The notes under the pieces are model-generated. The model searched no databases. It saw nothing but the letters and a program-made list of their open reading frames with translations, and had not been told where the DNA came from. 64,000 nt of DNA. It comes from Beggiatoa alba B18LD (lineage in GTDB: Bacteria > Pseudomonadota > Gammaproteobacteria > Beggiatoales > Beggiatoaceae). Positions 46,686-55,203 of the stretch are shown here, piece after piece; the stretch's first letter is position 1; the number at the start of each line of letters is the position of its first letter. The stretch is taken from NCBI RefSeq assembly GCF_000245015.1, contig NZ_JH600070.1, positions 62,001 to 126,000 on the forward strand, given 5' to 3'. The translations under genes were made by a program, and so were the position numbers.

Positions 46686-47699
46686 ATGACCACCCCGAAA
46701 AAAGAAGGTTTTTTTATGCCCGCAGAATGGCATCCGCATAGCCGTTGCTGGATGGCTTATCCTTGCCGTGTTGGTGTTTGGGATGATTTAGACGTTGCTC
46801 GTCGTGCTTATGCGCAAGTGGCTCAAGCAATTGCGCGTTTTGAACCTGTCACCATGTTAACGCCTGCTGAATTCATCGCGGATGCGCAAAAAGTTTGCGG
46901 TTCAACGGTATCCGTTATGGAAATGGGACTAGATGACTCTTGGACGCGCGACATGGCACCGACGTTTGTGATTCATCCTGACGGTAAATTGGCTGGGGTG
47001 GATTGGGAATTTAACGCATGGGGTCGTAAATATGAAACTTATGATACAGATGCGTTAGTGGCTGAAAAATTATTAGCTCAAACCAATATCCAGCGTTTTA
47101 TCGCTCCGTTGATTTTAGAAGGTGGCTCTATCCATGTAGATGGCGAAGGCACTGTTTTAACGACTGAAGAATGCTTATTAAATCCAAATCGTAACCCGCA
47201 ATTAAGCAAAGCTGAGATTGAAAGTTACTTATGTGAGTATTTAAACGTCACTAAAGTGATTTGGCTGGAAAAAGGCTTAAAGTATGATGAAACCGATGGG
47301 CATATTGATGAAGTTGCTTGTTTTGTCCGTCCAGGTGTGGTTATGGCAATTACAACCAACGACCCAACAGATGAAAACTACGCGATTTTACAAGCCAACT
47401 TGAAAAAATTACGGAGTTCAACTGATGCGAAAGGTCGCCCCTTAGAAGTTATCGAAATTGAACAACCAAGCCCGCAATACCATCGGGGCGCACGTTTAAC
47501 GCTGTCTTACATTAATTTTTATATAGCCAATGGTGGCATTGTGATGGCAGCGTTTAACGATGCTAAGTATGATGCACTGGCTTATGAAGCCATGCGTAAA
47601 GCATTCCCAAGCCATGAAATTGTACAAATTCCTGCCCTAGATATTTTTAAAGGCGGTGGCGGGATTCATTGCATTACCCAACAACAACCTGTGCCATAG
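46686..47699 (+). CDS. aguA: Agmatine deiminase
   Basis: The enzyme converts agmatine to N-carbamoylputrescine and ammonia on the arginine-to-putrescine route. The 337-residue protein shows the guanidino-modifying fold: MPAEWHPHSRCWMAYP, DDSWTRDMAPTFV, WEFNAWGRKY, LEGGSIHVDGEGT with TEECLLNPNRNP, DGHIDEVACFV and the catalytic Cys at about 329 in GGGGIHCITQQ. ATAGGAG precedes the ATG. N-carbamoylputrescine amidase (aguB), usually next to it, is absent, so it is probably elsewhere in the genome. The PotF-like binding protein at 25.7 kb is functionally related. A degraded family-1 repeat follows directly. Confidence 0.95.
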   Translation: MTTPKKEGFFMPAEWHPHSRCWMAYPCRVGVWDDLDVARRAYAQVAQAIARFEPVTMLTPAEFIADAQKVCGSTVSVMEMGLDDSWTRDMAPTFVIHPDGKLAGVDWEFNAWGRKYETYDTDALVAEKLLAQTNIQRFIAPLILEGGSIHVDGEGTVLTTEECLLNPNRNPQLSKAEIESYLCEYLNVTKVIWLEKGLKYDETDGHIDEVACFVRPGVVMAITTNDPTDENYAILQANLKKLRSSTDAKGRPLEVIEIEQPSPQYHRGARLTLSYINFYIANGGIVMAAFNDAKYDALAYEAMRKAFPSHEIVQIPALDIFKGGGGIHCITQQQPVP

Positions 47700-47705
47700 A
47701 TTTTA

Positions 47706-47838
47706 ACCCACCTGTTTTGCGAGATTTTAAAATAAAACAAATACCTGCTAGGTTTTCAAAATCTAGCAGGTTTGTCGGAACGCGCGAAAAGAATTCATCA
47801 GACAAGATTAAAACATTGTCTGAATCAGGATTTTTAAC
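47706..47838. repeat. Degraded family-1 MITE
   Basis: It has a weak left end (CACCTGTTTTGCGAGATT), an A palindrome with one mismatch (47743-47770), the spacer TTCATCAGACAAGATTA, and the first half of a B unit (TTGTCTGAATCAGGATT) that stops at 47838, five bases before the yggU stop. Confidence 0.7.
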
Positions 47839-47842
47839 TGCG

Positions 47843-48130
47843 CTACTCATTTTTTTCAATAAAGGGCGGTAATTGACGGGGAGATTGAATTTTAAAGCGT
47901 TTTTCACGGCTGGTATCCCCTTGTAACAAGGTGATGTGCGATTTTGCAACCCCGAAGGTTTTCGCTAAGAGTTTAATAAGTTCCGCATTAGCTTGACCAT
48001 CAACGGGCGTGGCGGTTGTGCGAATTTTTAAGCGGTCTTGATGAACACCAACAATATTGGTTTGACTCGCGCGGGGTTGAACGTGGACGGAGAGAATTAA
48101 ATCTGCGCCGTCCCAGCGATAAAACGTCAT
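47843..48130 (-). CDS. yggU: YggU/DUF167 family protein
   Basis: This 95-residue protein matches the YggU fold: LILSVHVQPRASQTNIVGVH at the start, then LKIRTTATPVDGQANAELIKLLAKTFGVAKSHI and LLQGDTSREKRFKI. Its function is unknown; it is a small alpha/beta protein conserved in bacteria and eukaryotes. It is the last gene of a proC-yggT-yggU operon, starting 4 bases after yggT, which is the usual gammaproteobacterial order. A family-1 repeat remnant lies just beyond its stop. Confidence 0.9.
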   Translation of the reverse strand: MTFYRWDGADLILSVHVQPRASQTNIVGVHQDRLKIRTTATPVDGQANAELIKLLAKTFGVAKSHITLLQGDTSREKRFKIQSPRQLPPFIEKNE

Positions 48131-48134
48131 TGTA

Positions 48135-48689
48135 TTACCAACTTAATAATAAAATCCCTGCATATAGCAAAATACCGACTAATAGTGGGGAAAGGTCAAT
48201 ACCCCCCGTTGCAGGTAAAAGACGGCGCACAGGTTGGAGTAATGGCTCTGTGAGGCTGTGTAATAAGCGACTGATAGGGGTGTGGTATAACGGTTGTTGT
48301 GTGAGAAGTTCAACCCAACTCAGGATAGCCCGTAAAATAATCGCCCAGAAAAAGACATTTAACACTAATGAAAGCGTATCAAGTACGGTGTAGAGTACTA
48401 ACATGCTAAAACTGGCGCGTTGGTCAAATAAATAAACCGTTAAAATTAACTTGATGAATGTCAGTAATAGCATGAGTACGATGGCAGCAATATCTACATT
48501 GCGCCAGCGTGGAATAAAGAGATATAGCGGTTTTAAAGGTGGGTCAGTGACTTGTAGTAAAAACTGGCTGATTTCATCATGAAAACGTACCCGTAACAGG
48601 GTCAGTAAAAAACGTAACATGATGAGCAGGATGTATAAGCCAAAAAGTGCGTTAACGAGAAACGCGAAAGCGTTGGCAACTGGACTCAT
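48135..48689 (-). CDS. yggT: YggT family integral membrane protein
   Basis: This 184-residue protein has two YGGT domains, each with paired membrane segments (ALFGLYILLIMLRFLLTLLR and IILRAILSWVELL). The sequence QPVRRLLPATGGIDLSPLLVG is typical. The family has been linked to osmotic stress and to cell-envelope or chloroplast functions; the molecular role is unknown. Its ATG overlaps the proC stop by four bases (ATGA), so the genes are translationally coupled. Confidence 0.92.
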   Translation of the reverse strand: MSPVANAFAFLVNALFGLYILLIMLRFLLTLLRVRFHDEISQFLLQVTDPPLKPLYLFIPRWRNVDIAAIVLMLLLTFIKLILTVYLFDQRASFSMLVLYTVLDTLSLVLNVFFWAIILRAILSWVELLTQQPLYHTPISRLLHSLTEPLLQPVRRLLPATGGIDLSPLLVGILLYAGILLLSW

Positions 48690-49510
48690 GCTTGTTCCCC
48701 ATATTCATTAGCCATTTGAGTAGCGCGTTTTTGTGCTGCTTGTAAAGCACGGTCGAACATCGCCTGAATATTCCCTGCTTGTAGGGATTTAATTGCTTGT
48801 TCCGTTGTCCCCCCCTTAGAAGTCACCCGCTCGCGCAATAGTGCCGCGTCCTCATTACTTTCTAACGCCATTTTTGCCGCACCGAAAGCCGTTTGTAAGG
48901 TTAATAAACGAGCTGTTTCTTGTGGCAATCCTAACTGTATGCCTGCTTTTTCTAACACTTCCATTAATAAGAAAAAGTAAGCAGGACCACTGCCTGATAG
49001 GGCGGTGACAACATCAATCAGATTTTCATCCGTTAGCCAAACGGTTAAGCCAACAGCCCGCAAAATACTTTCTGCTAACTCGTGTTGTTCTTTACGCACA
49101 TGTTCGCTGGCATAGAGTGCAGACGCGCCACTTTGTACTAAAGCGGGGGTGTTAGGCATCACGCGCACGATAGGAATTGCGCCATCGCCTAACCAACGGT
49201 TTAAATCGGCAACTCGAATCCCTGCCGCAATACTGATAAACAATGGGTTACGCTCAGGCAACGCGGTTGCAATGGTTTTTGCAACTTCAGCCATGATTTG
49301 AGGCTTTACGGCAAGCACAATAACGTCTGCGTCTTGAATCGCTTCTAAGTTATCGCTAAAGCATTGAATGGGAAAACGGCTAGCGAGCGAATGTGGATTA
49401 ATATCTGAAACTCGTAAATTTTTCGCAGGCACGCCTGTTTGTAGCAACCCACCGATTAGGCTAGTTGCCATATTCCCGCCACCAATAAAACTAATGATTG
49501 ATTCTTTCAT
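48686..49510 (-). CDS. proC: Pyrroline-5-carboxylate reductase ProC
   Basis: ProC makes the last step of proline synthesis, reducing pyrroline-5-carboxylate with NAD(P)H. The ATG at 49510, with GGAG before it, gives 274 residues; a TTG at 49525 would add five. The Rossmann start ISFIGGGNMATSLIGGL, VLAVKPQIM, RVMPNTPALVQSGASALY and the signature VTALSGSGPAYFFLLMEVLEKAG...TARLLTLQTAFGAAKM and TSKGGTTEQAI are all present. It heads the proC-yggT-yggU operon. The yggS gene that often precedes it is not here; the upstream 290 bases hold no gene I can see. Confidence 0.96.
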   Translation of the reverse strand: MKESIISFIGGGNMATSLIGGLLQTGVPAKNLRVSDINPHSLASRFPIQCFSDNLEAIQDADVIVLAVKPQIMAEVAKTIATALPERNPLFISIAAGIRVADLNRWLGDGAIPIVRVMPNTPALVQSGASALYASEHVRKEQHELAESILRAVGLTVWLTDENLIDVVTALSGSGPAYFFLLMEVLEKAGIQLGLPQETARLLTLQTAFGAAKMALESNEDAALLRERVTSKGGTTEQAIKSLQAGNIQAMFDRALQAAQKRATQMANEYGEQA

Positions 49511-49802
49511 GCAAGGGCTCTCCAAATCTCCATGAGTTGCGCTTGTTGTTCAGTTTGATGCGTAAACTATCGCGTTTAATCAGTTGTTGCAAGGGGATGC
49601 CCTTGTTAAGCAACGTCACTATAGGTCGATAACCGCGTGCTTTATTTCGACAGCTCACTCAGAGTGTCAGCGACCCTGTACAGGCGGATAAACCAGTACA
49701 GGTTGTCGTTTTTTCTAAAAAACTGTATCTGTTTTGTTTTCTAAGGCTTCACTATTGTTATGACAACATAATGAAATAACGTTTGTCATGAGGGAAACAA
49801 AC

Positions 49803-50750
49803 ATGTTTATCAGACAATCAATGAGGCTATTAGGTTTTTTATGGGCTTTCGTATTTTTATCGGGCTGTCAGGCGGAACAATCTGCACAGACAGAGCAACC
49901 ATTTTACCCGATTAGTGTGGCTTATTGGGCAGCGCAAGATGTTTTCTTAGTGGGGAGCTATGCCGATGCATCTATCCAATTCGTCGAAGCTAATGGCACA
50001 AAACACAGACAATTCCAACCTGCATATAGTGACGGGCGACAACATGCATTACGGTTAAGTGTGGATAATACTCGACAGCGTTTGTGGGTCTTAGATCAAG
50101 ACAATGTGAGCTTATATGCATTGAATAATCAGCAATTACTGCAAAAAATCGCTTTGCCAAGTCAAGCACAATGCCAACCGCCTTTAACAGCTTTAGTGCT
50201 AGACAATACGGGGGCTGCTTATTTAAGCGGGGTGAATTGCACACAAATTTATCGAGTTGACCCAAATAGTATGCAAGTGCTTGCATGGGGCAACGTTCCA
50301 AAGCCATTAAATGCCTTAATTTTAAATAAATCTGCACAATATTTATTTGGCATTGCGCATGATGGTAGCTTGTGGCGTATTGCCTTAGCGAATCCGCAAA
50401 ACGTTATGACTGTTCAATTAAATAGCCCTTTACCAAAAGAACAAACTACTGTTTTAAATAGTAATTGGTTAATCTGGAATTTGGTTTCTGTCCAAGCCAT
50501 GAGCTGGCAAGCGGGTTCTGTTTTATATTTATTACATGGCACAATGCCACAATTGGTTAAAGTGGAATTAACCCTAGATGAACACTATGCCAATGTTAAA
50601 CCCTTAGCGCATACAGGATTTGATAGTTTAATGGCTGGCGTTTATCAAAACGGATTTGCCTATACCCCTCAAGCAGATACCCATGTCGCATGGTATCGTG
50701 ATAACCCACCATTCTCCCCCGTTTGGGTGCGTAGAGTGGCAACAAATTAA
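49803..50750 (+). CDS. Putative lipoprotein with propeller-like repeats
   Basis: GAGGGAAAC before the ATG at 49803 favours it over the ATG at 49788. The 315-residue product has a lipoprotein signal, FVFLSGC, with Cys at about residue 22. The following residues QAEQ place no Asp at +2, so outer-membrane sorting is expected. The body contains repeated short beta strands (RQRLWVLDQDNVSLYALN, AAYLSGVNCTQIYRVD, YLFGIAHDGSLWRI), suggestive of a beta-propeller, which is inference. I recognise no family and no catalytic motif. It stands alone, about 240 bases before the RND adaptor. Confidence 0.7.
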   Translation: MFIRQSMRLLGFLWAFVFLSGCQAEQSAQTEQPFYPISVAYWAAQDVFLVGSYADASIQFVEANGTKHRQFQPAYSDGRQHALRLSVDNTRQRLWVLDQDNVSLYALNNQQLLQKIALPSQAQCQPPLTALVLDNTGAAYLSGVNCTQIYRVDPNSMQVLAWGNVPKPLNALILNKSAQYLFGIAHDGSLWRIALANPQNVMTVQLNSPLPKEQTTVLNSNWLIWNLVSVQAMSWQAGSVLYLLHGTMPQLVKVELTLDEHYANVKPLAHTGFDSLMAGVYQNGFAYTPQADTHVAWYRDNPPFSPVWVRRVATN

Positions 50751-50900
50751 TACAGTTGTCACTTTAACTTTAGGCTAGTGCTTAAAAGCATTAGCCTTAC
50801 CTTGTTCTTTCTAACCTGTTTGTCTCATTTCCTAAACGGTCATTTGAATATTTTATTTTTTCTATTCGCACAGCTTGACAAAAAAATACCTACAGCTAAA

Positions 50901-50917
50901 ATTTGACTAAGAGTCAA
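50901..50917. promoter_or_regulatory. Palindrome TTTGACT-AAG-AGTCAAA, candidate operator
   Basis: This is a perfect 7-base inverted repeat with a 3-base spacer, 73 bases before the RND adaptor ATG. Operators of TetR-type efflux regulators often have this form. On the opposite strand it is preceded by A-rich sequence, so a terminator for leftward transcription is a weaker alternative. Confidence 0.35.
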
Positions 50918-50990
50918 AAAAAGAACAATCGTATTTTTTAATCAAATCGTCACCTTCATTCATTTCAGTGCCGTTGTACGGAGAAAAACC

Positions 50991-52085
50991 ATGTTTATCA
51001 AAACTGTTTCATGGAAACCTGTTGTACTGCTTATCGGTTTTATTGGCATAGCAGGCTGTGATATTCAAGCAGAAGAAAAAGTAACAACAGCAGAAGAAAT
51101 TCGCCCCGTACGAGCATTACAAGTACAGTTTCAACAAGTTGAAGAAATCAATGTTTATGCAGGCGAAGTGAAAGCCCGTTATGTCACTGATTTAGGGTTT
51201 CGCGTTTCAGGGAAGGTCGTTGAACGCAAAGTCGACGTTGGCGATAGCGTGAAAAAAGGACAATTATTAGCCCGTATAGACCCTACCGATTACAAATTAA
51301 ATGTTTTAAGCAGTCGTGCAGAAGTCAATTCAGCTCAAGCCGATGTGACAAAAGCCCAAGCAGATTTAAAACGTTATCAAAGTCTGGTGGAAAAAGGCGT
51401 TGTCAGCCGTAATGACTATGATGCAATTGTGAATAAATACAACACCGCATCCGCCCGCTTAAAACAAGTCAAAGCAGGTTTAGAAGTCAACGAGAATCAA
51501 AGTAACTACACAGATTTATATGCAGATAGAGACGGTATTGTCATGCAAGTCTCTGCGGAAGCAGGGGAAGTTGTGAATGCAGGACAAAGCATTGTCAGCA
51601 TTGCCCGTTTACAAGAAAAAGAAGTCGATATTAGTGTTCCTGAAAACCACTTAGCCCAATTAAAAGCAAATCCCACAATTAATATTGCCTTATGGGCTTA
51701 TCCTAACAAGCAATGGCAAGGCACAATACGGGAAATTGCCCCGAATGCCGATGCAAGCACCAGAACCTATGCGGTACGTATCAGCATTATTGATGCCGAT
51801 GACAGTATTCACTTAGGGATGACTGCGAATGTTGCTGTACAACGTCAAACGGATGAACAAGTCGTGTTATTACCGATTTCAGCCTTATATGCACAAGGGG
51901 AACAAGCCAGCGTTTGGGTGGTAGATTCACAAAATAATACGGTTAAGCAAATCCCTGTTAAATTAGGTGATTACCACAATAATCAAGTGCGTGTGATAGA
52001 AGGCTTAAGTGGTGGGCAATGGGTCGTGACTGCTGGAACACATAAGCTCTATGCAGGACAACGGGTTAAGTTATTAACGCTATAG
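50991..52085 (+). CDS. RND efflux periplasmic adaptor subunit (membrane-fusion protein)
   Basis: This 364-residue lipoprotein (IGIAGC, Cys about 23) belongs to the AcrA/MdtA family. Regions in order: the first barrel strand and lipoyl half (LGFRVSGKVVERKVDVGDSV), a coiled-coil hairpin (about 100-165, AEVNSAQADVTKAQADLKRY), the second lipoyl half (YTDLYADRDGIVMQVSAEAGEVV), the beta-barrel (ALWAYPNKQWQGTIREIAPNADASTRTY) and the membrane-proximal domain (LPISALYAQGEQASVWVV). In most genomes the RND pump gene follows directly; here a terminator and repeats follow, so the adaptor is an orphan. The palindrome upstream may bind its repressor. Confidence 0.9.
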   Translation: MFIKTVSWKPVVLLIGFIGIAGCDIQAEEKVTTAEEIRPVRALQVQFQQVEEINVYAGEVKARYVTDLGFRVSGKVVERKVDVGDSVKKGQLLARIDPTDYKLNVLSSRAEVNSAQADVTKAQADLKRYQSLVEKGVVSRNDYDAIVNKYNTASARLKQVKAGLEVNENQSNYTDLYADRDGIVMQVSAEAGEVVNAGQSIVSIARLQEKEVDISVPENHLAQLKANPTINIALWAYPNKQWQGTIREIAPNADASTRTYAVRISIIDADDSIHLGMTANVAVQRQTDEQVVLLPISALYAQGEQASVWVVDSQNNTVKQIPVKLGDYHNNQVRVIEGLSGGQWVVTAGTHKLYAGQRVKLLTL

Positions 52086-52182
52086 TTTTCGTTGTAAAGT
52101 TGTACAGAAGTAAATTGTAGGTAGTTTGTTTGCGCTTAAAACTCCTGAGCAATTTTTTCCCGCAAGCCTAGTATCTGGGAAT

Positions 52183-52220
52183 ACGACGTATTAATGAGAG
52201 ATAATACGTCGTTTTTTTTT
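52183..52220 (+). terminator. Rho-independent terminator of the RND adaptor gene
   Basis: ACGACGTATTA (52183-52193) pairs with TAATACGTCGT (52202-52212) around an 8-base loop, followed by eight T. Confidence 0.9.
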
Positions 52221-52244
52221 GTATTGCCGCTTACGCTATTCTAG

Positions 52245-52534
52245 CCTGAGTTTTACGAGTTTCTTTTAAAAAAACAACAGCTTGTCTGAATCAGAATTAG
52301 CAGAATTAAAAAGCGTGATTCACCTGACTTTTTGGTTTAAGGGTTTTAAATCCTGTTAATCCTGAAAATCCTGATTCAGACAAGGTTTTAATCTTGTCTG
52401 GAGAATCCCGATGAAAAACAAGAGAATAATCTCTGCCAGTCCTTCAACCCTTTTCGCGTGTTCCGACAGACCTGTTAGGTTTTCAAAACCTAGCAGGTCT
52501 CTGTTTTATTTTATAAATATCGCCAAACTCAGGT
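52245..52534. mobile_element. Family-1 MITE with 8-bp target duplication
   Basis: Left end CCTGAGTTTTACGAG and right end ATCGCCAAACTCAGGT are both slightly diverged. Inside are a B unit, the spacer with GATGAAAAACAAGAGA and CCAGTCC, and an A palindrome. TATTCTAG flanks the element at 52237-52244 and 52535-52542, marking a clean insertion. The flanking 52543-52797 shows nothing I can name. Confidence 0.85.
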
Positions 52535-52797
52535 TATTCTAGCCTTCCACAACAGCCTATATTATTACTGGAGTTGTCAAGCATGGCTTGCTATGCTGTT
52601 CCTCATGTAATTTTCCCAACAAACCTTTATCAACCTCTTGTAAAGCTCACTCAGGCAACACTATAAAAGGTAAAACAAACAACTGTTCGAGATAAATATC
52701 CATTATCAGATAACTCATCTAGTTGATTAACTTATTATTAACACATGATTGTCTGAATTATTAAAACCTTTCTCATTGCACTAAAGGAGTAGTCATC

Positions 52798-53592
52798 ATG
52801 GACTTTGGTATTCGTCATAAAGTCGCTTTAGTCACAGGCGCGTCGACAGGTTTAGGATTTGCAACCGCGCAAGTATTACTACAAGAAGGGGCAAAAGTTG
52901 CTATTTGTGCACGTACCCCTGAAAAGGTTAAACAAGCCGTTGCTAAATTGGCAGAAACCACAGACCCCGCCAACATCGTTGGCATGGTAGCAGACTATAC
53001 AAATCGACAAACCGTCGATACCTTATTCAGCCATGTACAAGAAAAATTAGGCATGGTCGATATCCTTGTCTGTAGTTCAGGCGGACCCGCCGTAGGGAAT
53101 GCTTTAGCCTTTGAAACGACAGATTATTTAAACGCCATAGAAAATAACTTGCTTTCCATGATCGCATTATCCTCAAGGGTTTTGCCCAGTATGCAAAATC
53201 GTAAATGGGGACGCATTGTCTATATTACCTCATCCGCTGCTGTGCAACCGCTGCCAAATTTAGCCCTATCCAATGTCGCTCGTAGCGGACTCCATGCTTA
53301 TGCGAAAAGCCTAGCGACAGAAGTCGCAAAAGATAATATAACCGTCAATTGTGTGATGCCTGGTCGGATTAATACCGATAGAATTATGAATTTAGTTCGT
53401 ATTCGTGCCGAACAACATCAACGTCATTTAAATGAAGAAATGGCACGCGATTTTGAAGCCATTCCCGCAGGGCGTTACGGTCAACCGCAAGAATTAGCTA
53501 ACTTGGTCGGCTTTCTCTGTTCAGATTGCGCTTCTTACATCACAGGCAGTGCCATTGCGGTAGATGGTGGCGCGATTGCGGGATTACGTTAA
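52798..53592 (+). CDS. Atypical short-chain dehydrogenase/reductase
   Basis: AAAGGAG precedes the ATG of this 264-residue SDR. The nucleotide fold is conserved: TGASTGLG at 14-21, SSGGP (a variant of NNAG) and the C-terminal YITGSAIAVDGG. The active-site region differs from classical SDRs: where YxxxK is expected, the sequence reads PNLALSNVARSGLHAYAKSLA, so the catalytic Tyr is Leu and the Lys position is not conserved. This matches a known SDR branch, often annotated as 3-oxoacyl-ACP reductase-like, with an altered tetrad. The catalytic Ser equivalent (ITSSAAV) is present. Its reaction is unknown, and chemistry of the usual ketoreductase type is doubtful. Single-gene unit. Confidence 0.85.
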   Translation: MDFGIRHKVALVTGASTGLGFATAQVLLQEGAKVAICARTPEKVKQAVAKLAETTDPANIVGMVADYTNRQTVDTLFSHVQEKLGMVDILVCSSGGPAVGNALAFETTDYLNAIENNLLSMIALSSRVLPSMQNRKWGRIVYITSSAAVQPLPNLALSNVARSGLHAYAKSLATEVAKDNITVNCVMPGRINTDRIMNLVRIRAEQHQRHLNEEMARDFEAIPAGRYGQPQELANLVGFLCSDCASYITGSAIAVDGGAIAGLR

Positions 53593-53763
53593 ATACCAAT
53601 AACATTGCAAACACACATAATTATTTGTTTTTACAATAGAAAAAACCATAAACCCCTATTTCACCAATAATACAAATCGTTTTTTTATCCTGTTCGCTAA
53701 CTTTCACGATACACACGTACAATAATCACCCAATCGACTGCATCATCATTTAAAACAGGTCTT

Positions 53764-55059
53764 ATGAATTACTTTATTCAACAACTCGTTGATGATTTAA
53801 AAGCTTTTTCTGTCGAGTTACTTGACCCTGGACTGCATACAGGTCAACAAATTTCTGCGGGATTAGGCACTGTTGCCAGTACGGCGGCATTACTCAAATC
53901 TATTGATTTTCTAACGGGATTAGTCCCCAAACTCGTCAACGAACTACGCACAACAGATGCAACCCGTAAAGTAAACGTGCATTACACACCCGTACCCAAA
54001 TATGGCACTTTTTCCCCACGGGCGAGCGATTATCAACAAGATACCCAAAAACGCCTATTACCTGCGCGTTGGCTGACAACAGTCCCCATTGCTGAATTAG
54101 ATATACGCCCCTTACGCTGGTTACTCTACCTATTAGAGCTACAACAATCCGCGTTAAAAAACCTAGAAACTCGTACCAATAAATACATCGATAATTCCCT
54201 ACTCAGTCAAAAGGGTGATTCAGCTTATGCACAAAACGACCGCGCTACCTTACTCAGTATGCGTTCTCGCCTAACCGAAGCTGAAGTTAAATTAACCAGT
54301 GCCGCCACGCTTCTACTGCGCACGGTACAAATTCGCTTTATGCCCTCACCGAATTTACCCGCACCCTACCCACGGTCGGCATCATGGTTGCATTTAAGAC
54401 GATACGCTCAACAATTGCTAGACCCCTCTGAATTTTTACCTGGTTTTTTATACAACTTACTGAATGGGGTGGTAGAAATGGCAGATACCCCCTATTTATA
54501 TCAACGTTGGTGCGGGGTAAAACTGCTACAAATTTTTGAATCATTAGGCTGGCGATGCTATGACGACCCTGTTGGTGCTTTATTTCTAGGAGGAGAAATT
54601 CGCTTGATTAAAGCCGATGTGAGTATCAGCCTTTGGGTAGAACCCCGATTTGCGAAACGCACCCCCCATCGTAGCGGTTTTATCAATCGGACAGCATTAG
54701 AACTCCATCCCGATTACATGATAGTCACGCCAGGTCCAACAGGGGTAGATGCGTTTATTCTTGACCCAACCACCACCACAAACTATGAAATTCGCCACAG
54801 CAAATCCAGATATCTAAATAGTTTAGAAGCAATGGGGATGGCAAAAGTAGCGGGAAATCCTGTGGTACGTAATCCCTTGAGGGCATGGTCAGCATCCCCC
54901 ATGCACACGCCCCACTGTGAATTAGATGATTCAGAAGGACGCACAGGGACAGTACCGATGCACCCATTAGACTGGTCTGAAATCCCATTAAAAGCATGGG
55001 TAAAAGACATTAATGACTATGCACTCGCTTGGGGACGTTTAAACGGACTGTCTGCATAG
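53764..55059 (+). CDS. Protein of unknown function, possibly PD-(D/E)XK-like
   Basis: This 431-residue protein has neither signal peptide nor convincing membrane segment. It starts with an acidic amphipathic region (FIQQLVDDLKAFSVELLD) and includes a helical middle. From about residue 240 there is a segment reminiscent of the DUF2357/PDDEXK_7 nuclease neighbourhood: LYQRWCGVKLLQIFESLGWRC, then HPDYMIVTP at about 316 and AFILDPTTT at about 331. In true members the last motif reads D-x-K, and here no Lys follows the Asp, so any nuclease activity would be doubtful. I do not recognise a family with confidence. It lies between the SDR and a family-2 repeat and seems monocistronic, with a weak ribosome-binding site. 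Base composition resembles its neighbours. Confidence 0.6.
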   Translation: MNYFIQQLVDDLKAFSVELLDPGLHTGQQISAGLGTVASTAALLKSIDFLTGLVPKLVNELRTTDATRKVNVHYTPVPKYGTFSPRASDYQQDTQKRLLPARWLTTVPIAELDIRPLRWLLYLLELQQSALKNLETRTNKYIDNSLLSQKGDSAYAQNDRATLLSMRSRLTEAEVKLTSAATLLLRTVQIRFMPSPNLPAPYPRSASWLHLRRYAQQLLDPSEFLPGFLYNLLNGVVEMADTPYLYQRWCGVKLLQIFESLGWRCYDDPVGALFLGGEIRLIKADVSISLWVEPRFAKRTPHRSGFINRTALELHPDYMIVTPGPTGVDAFILDPTTTTNYEIRHSKSRYLNSLEAMGMAKVAGNPVVRNPLRAWSASPMHTPHCELDDSEGRTGTVPMHPLDWSEIPLKAWVKDINDYALAWGRLNGLSA

Positions 55060-55104
55060 TAGATAAATAACAACTATCCTGTTATCACGCATACAATTAA
55101 ACAC

Positions 55105-55180
55105 TATAGTAAACGCACTATAAAACGATGCGAAGGACTGCCAGTCCTAAACTTAAATCACTTTGTGGTACGTTTACTAC
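55105..55180. mobile_element. Family-2 MITE upstream of hisD
   Basis: TATAGTAAACGCACTATAAA runs through GGACTGCCAGTCC to GGTACGTTTACTAC. It is a complete 76-bp copy, ending 23 bases before the hisD ATG, so it makes up most of the hisD leader. Confidence 0.8.
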
Positions 55181-55203
55181 AATAACCGAACCATTGGACT
55201 ATT

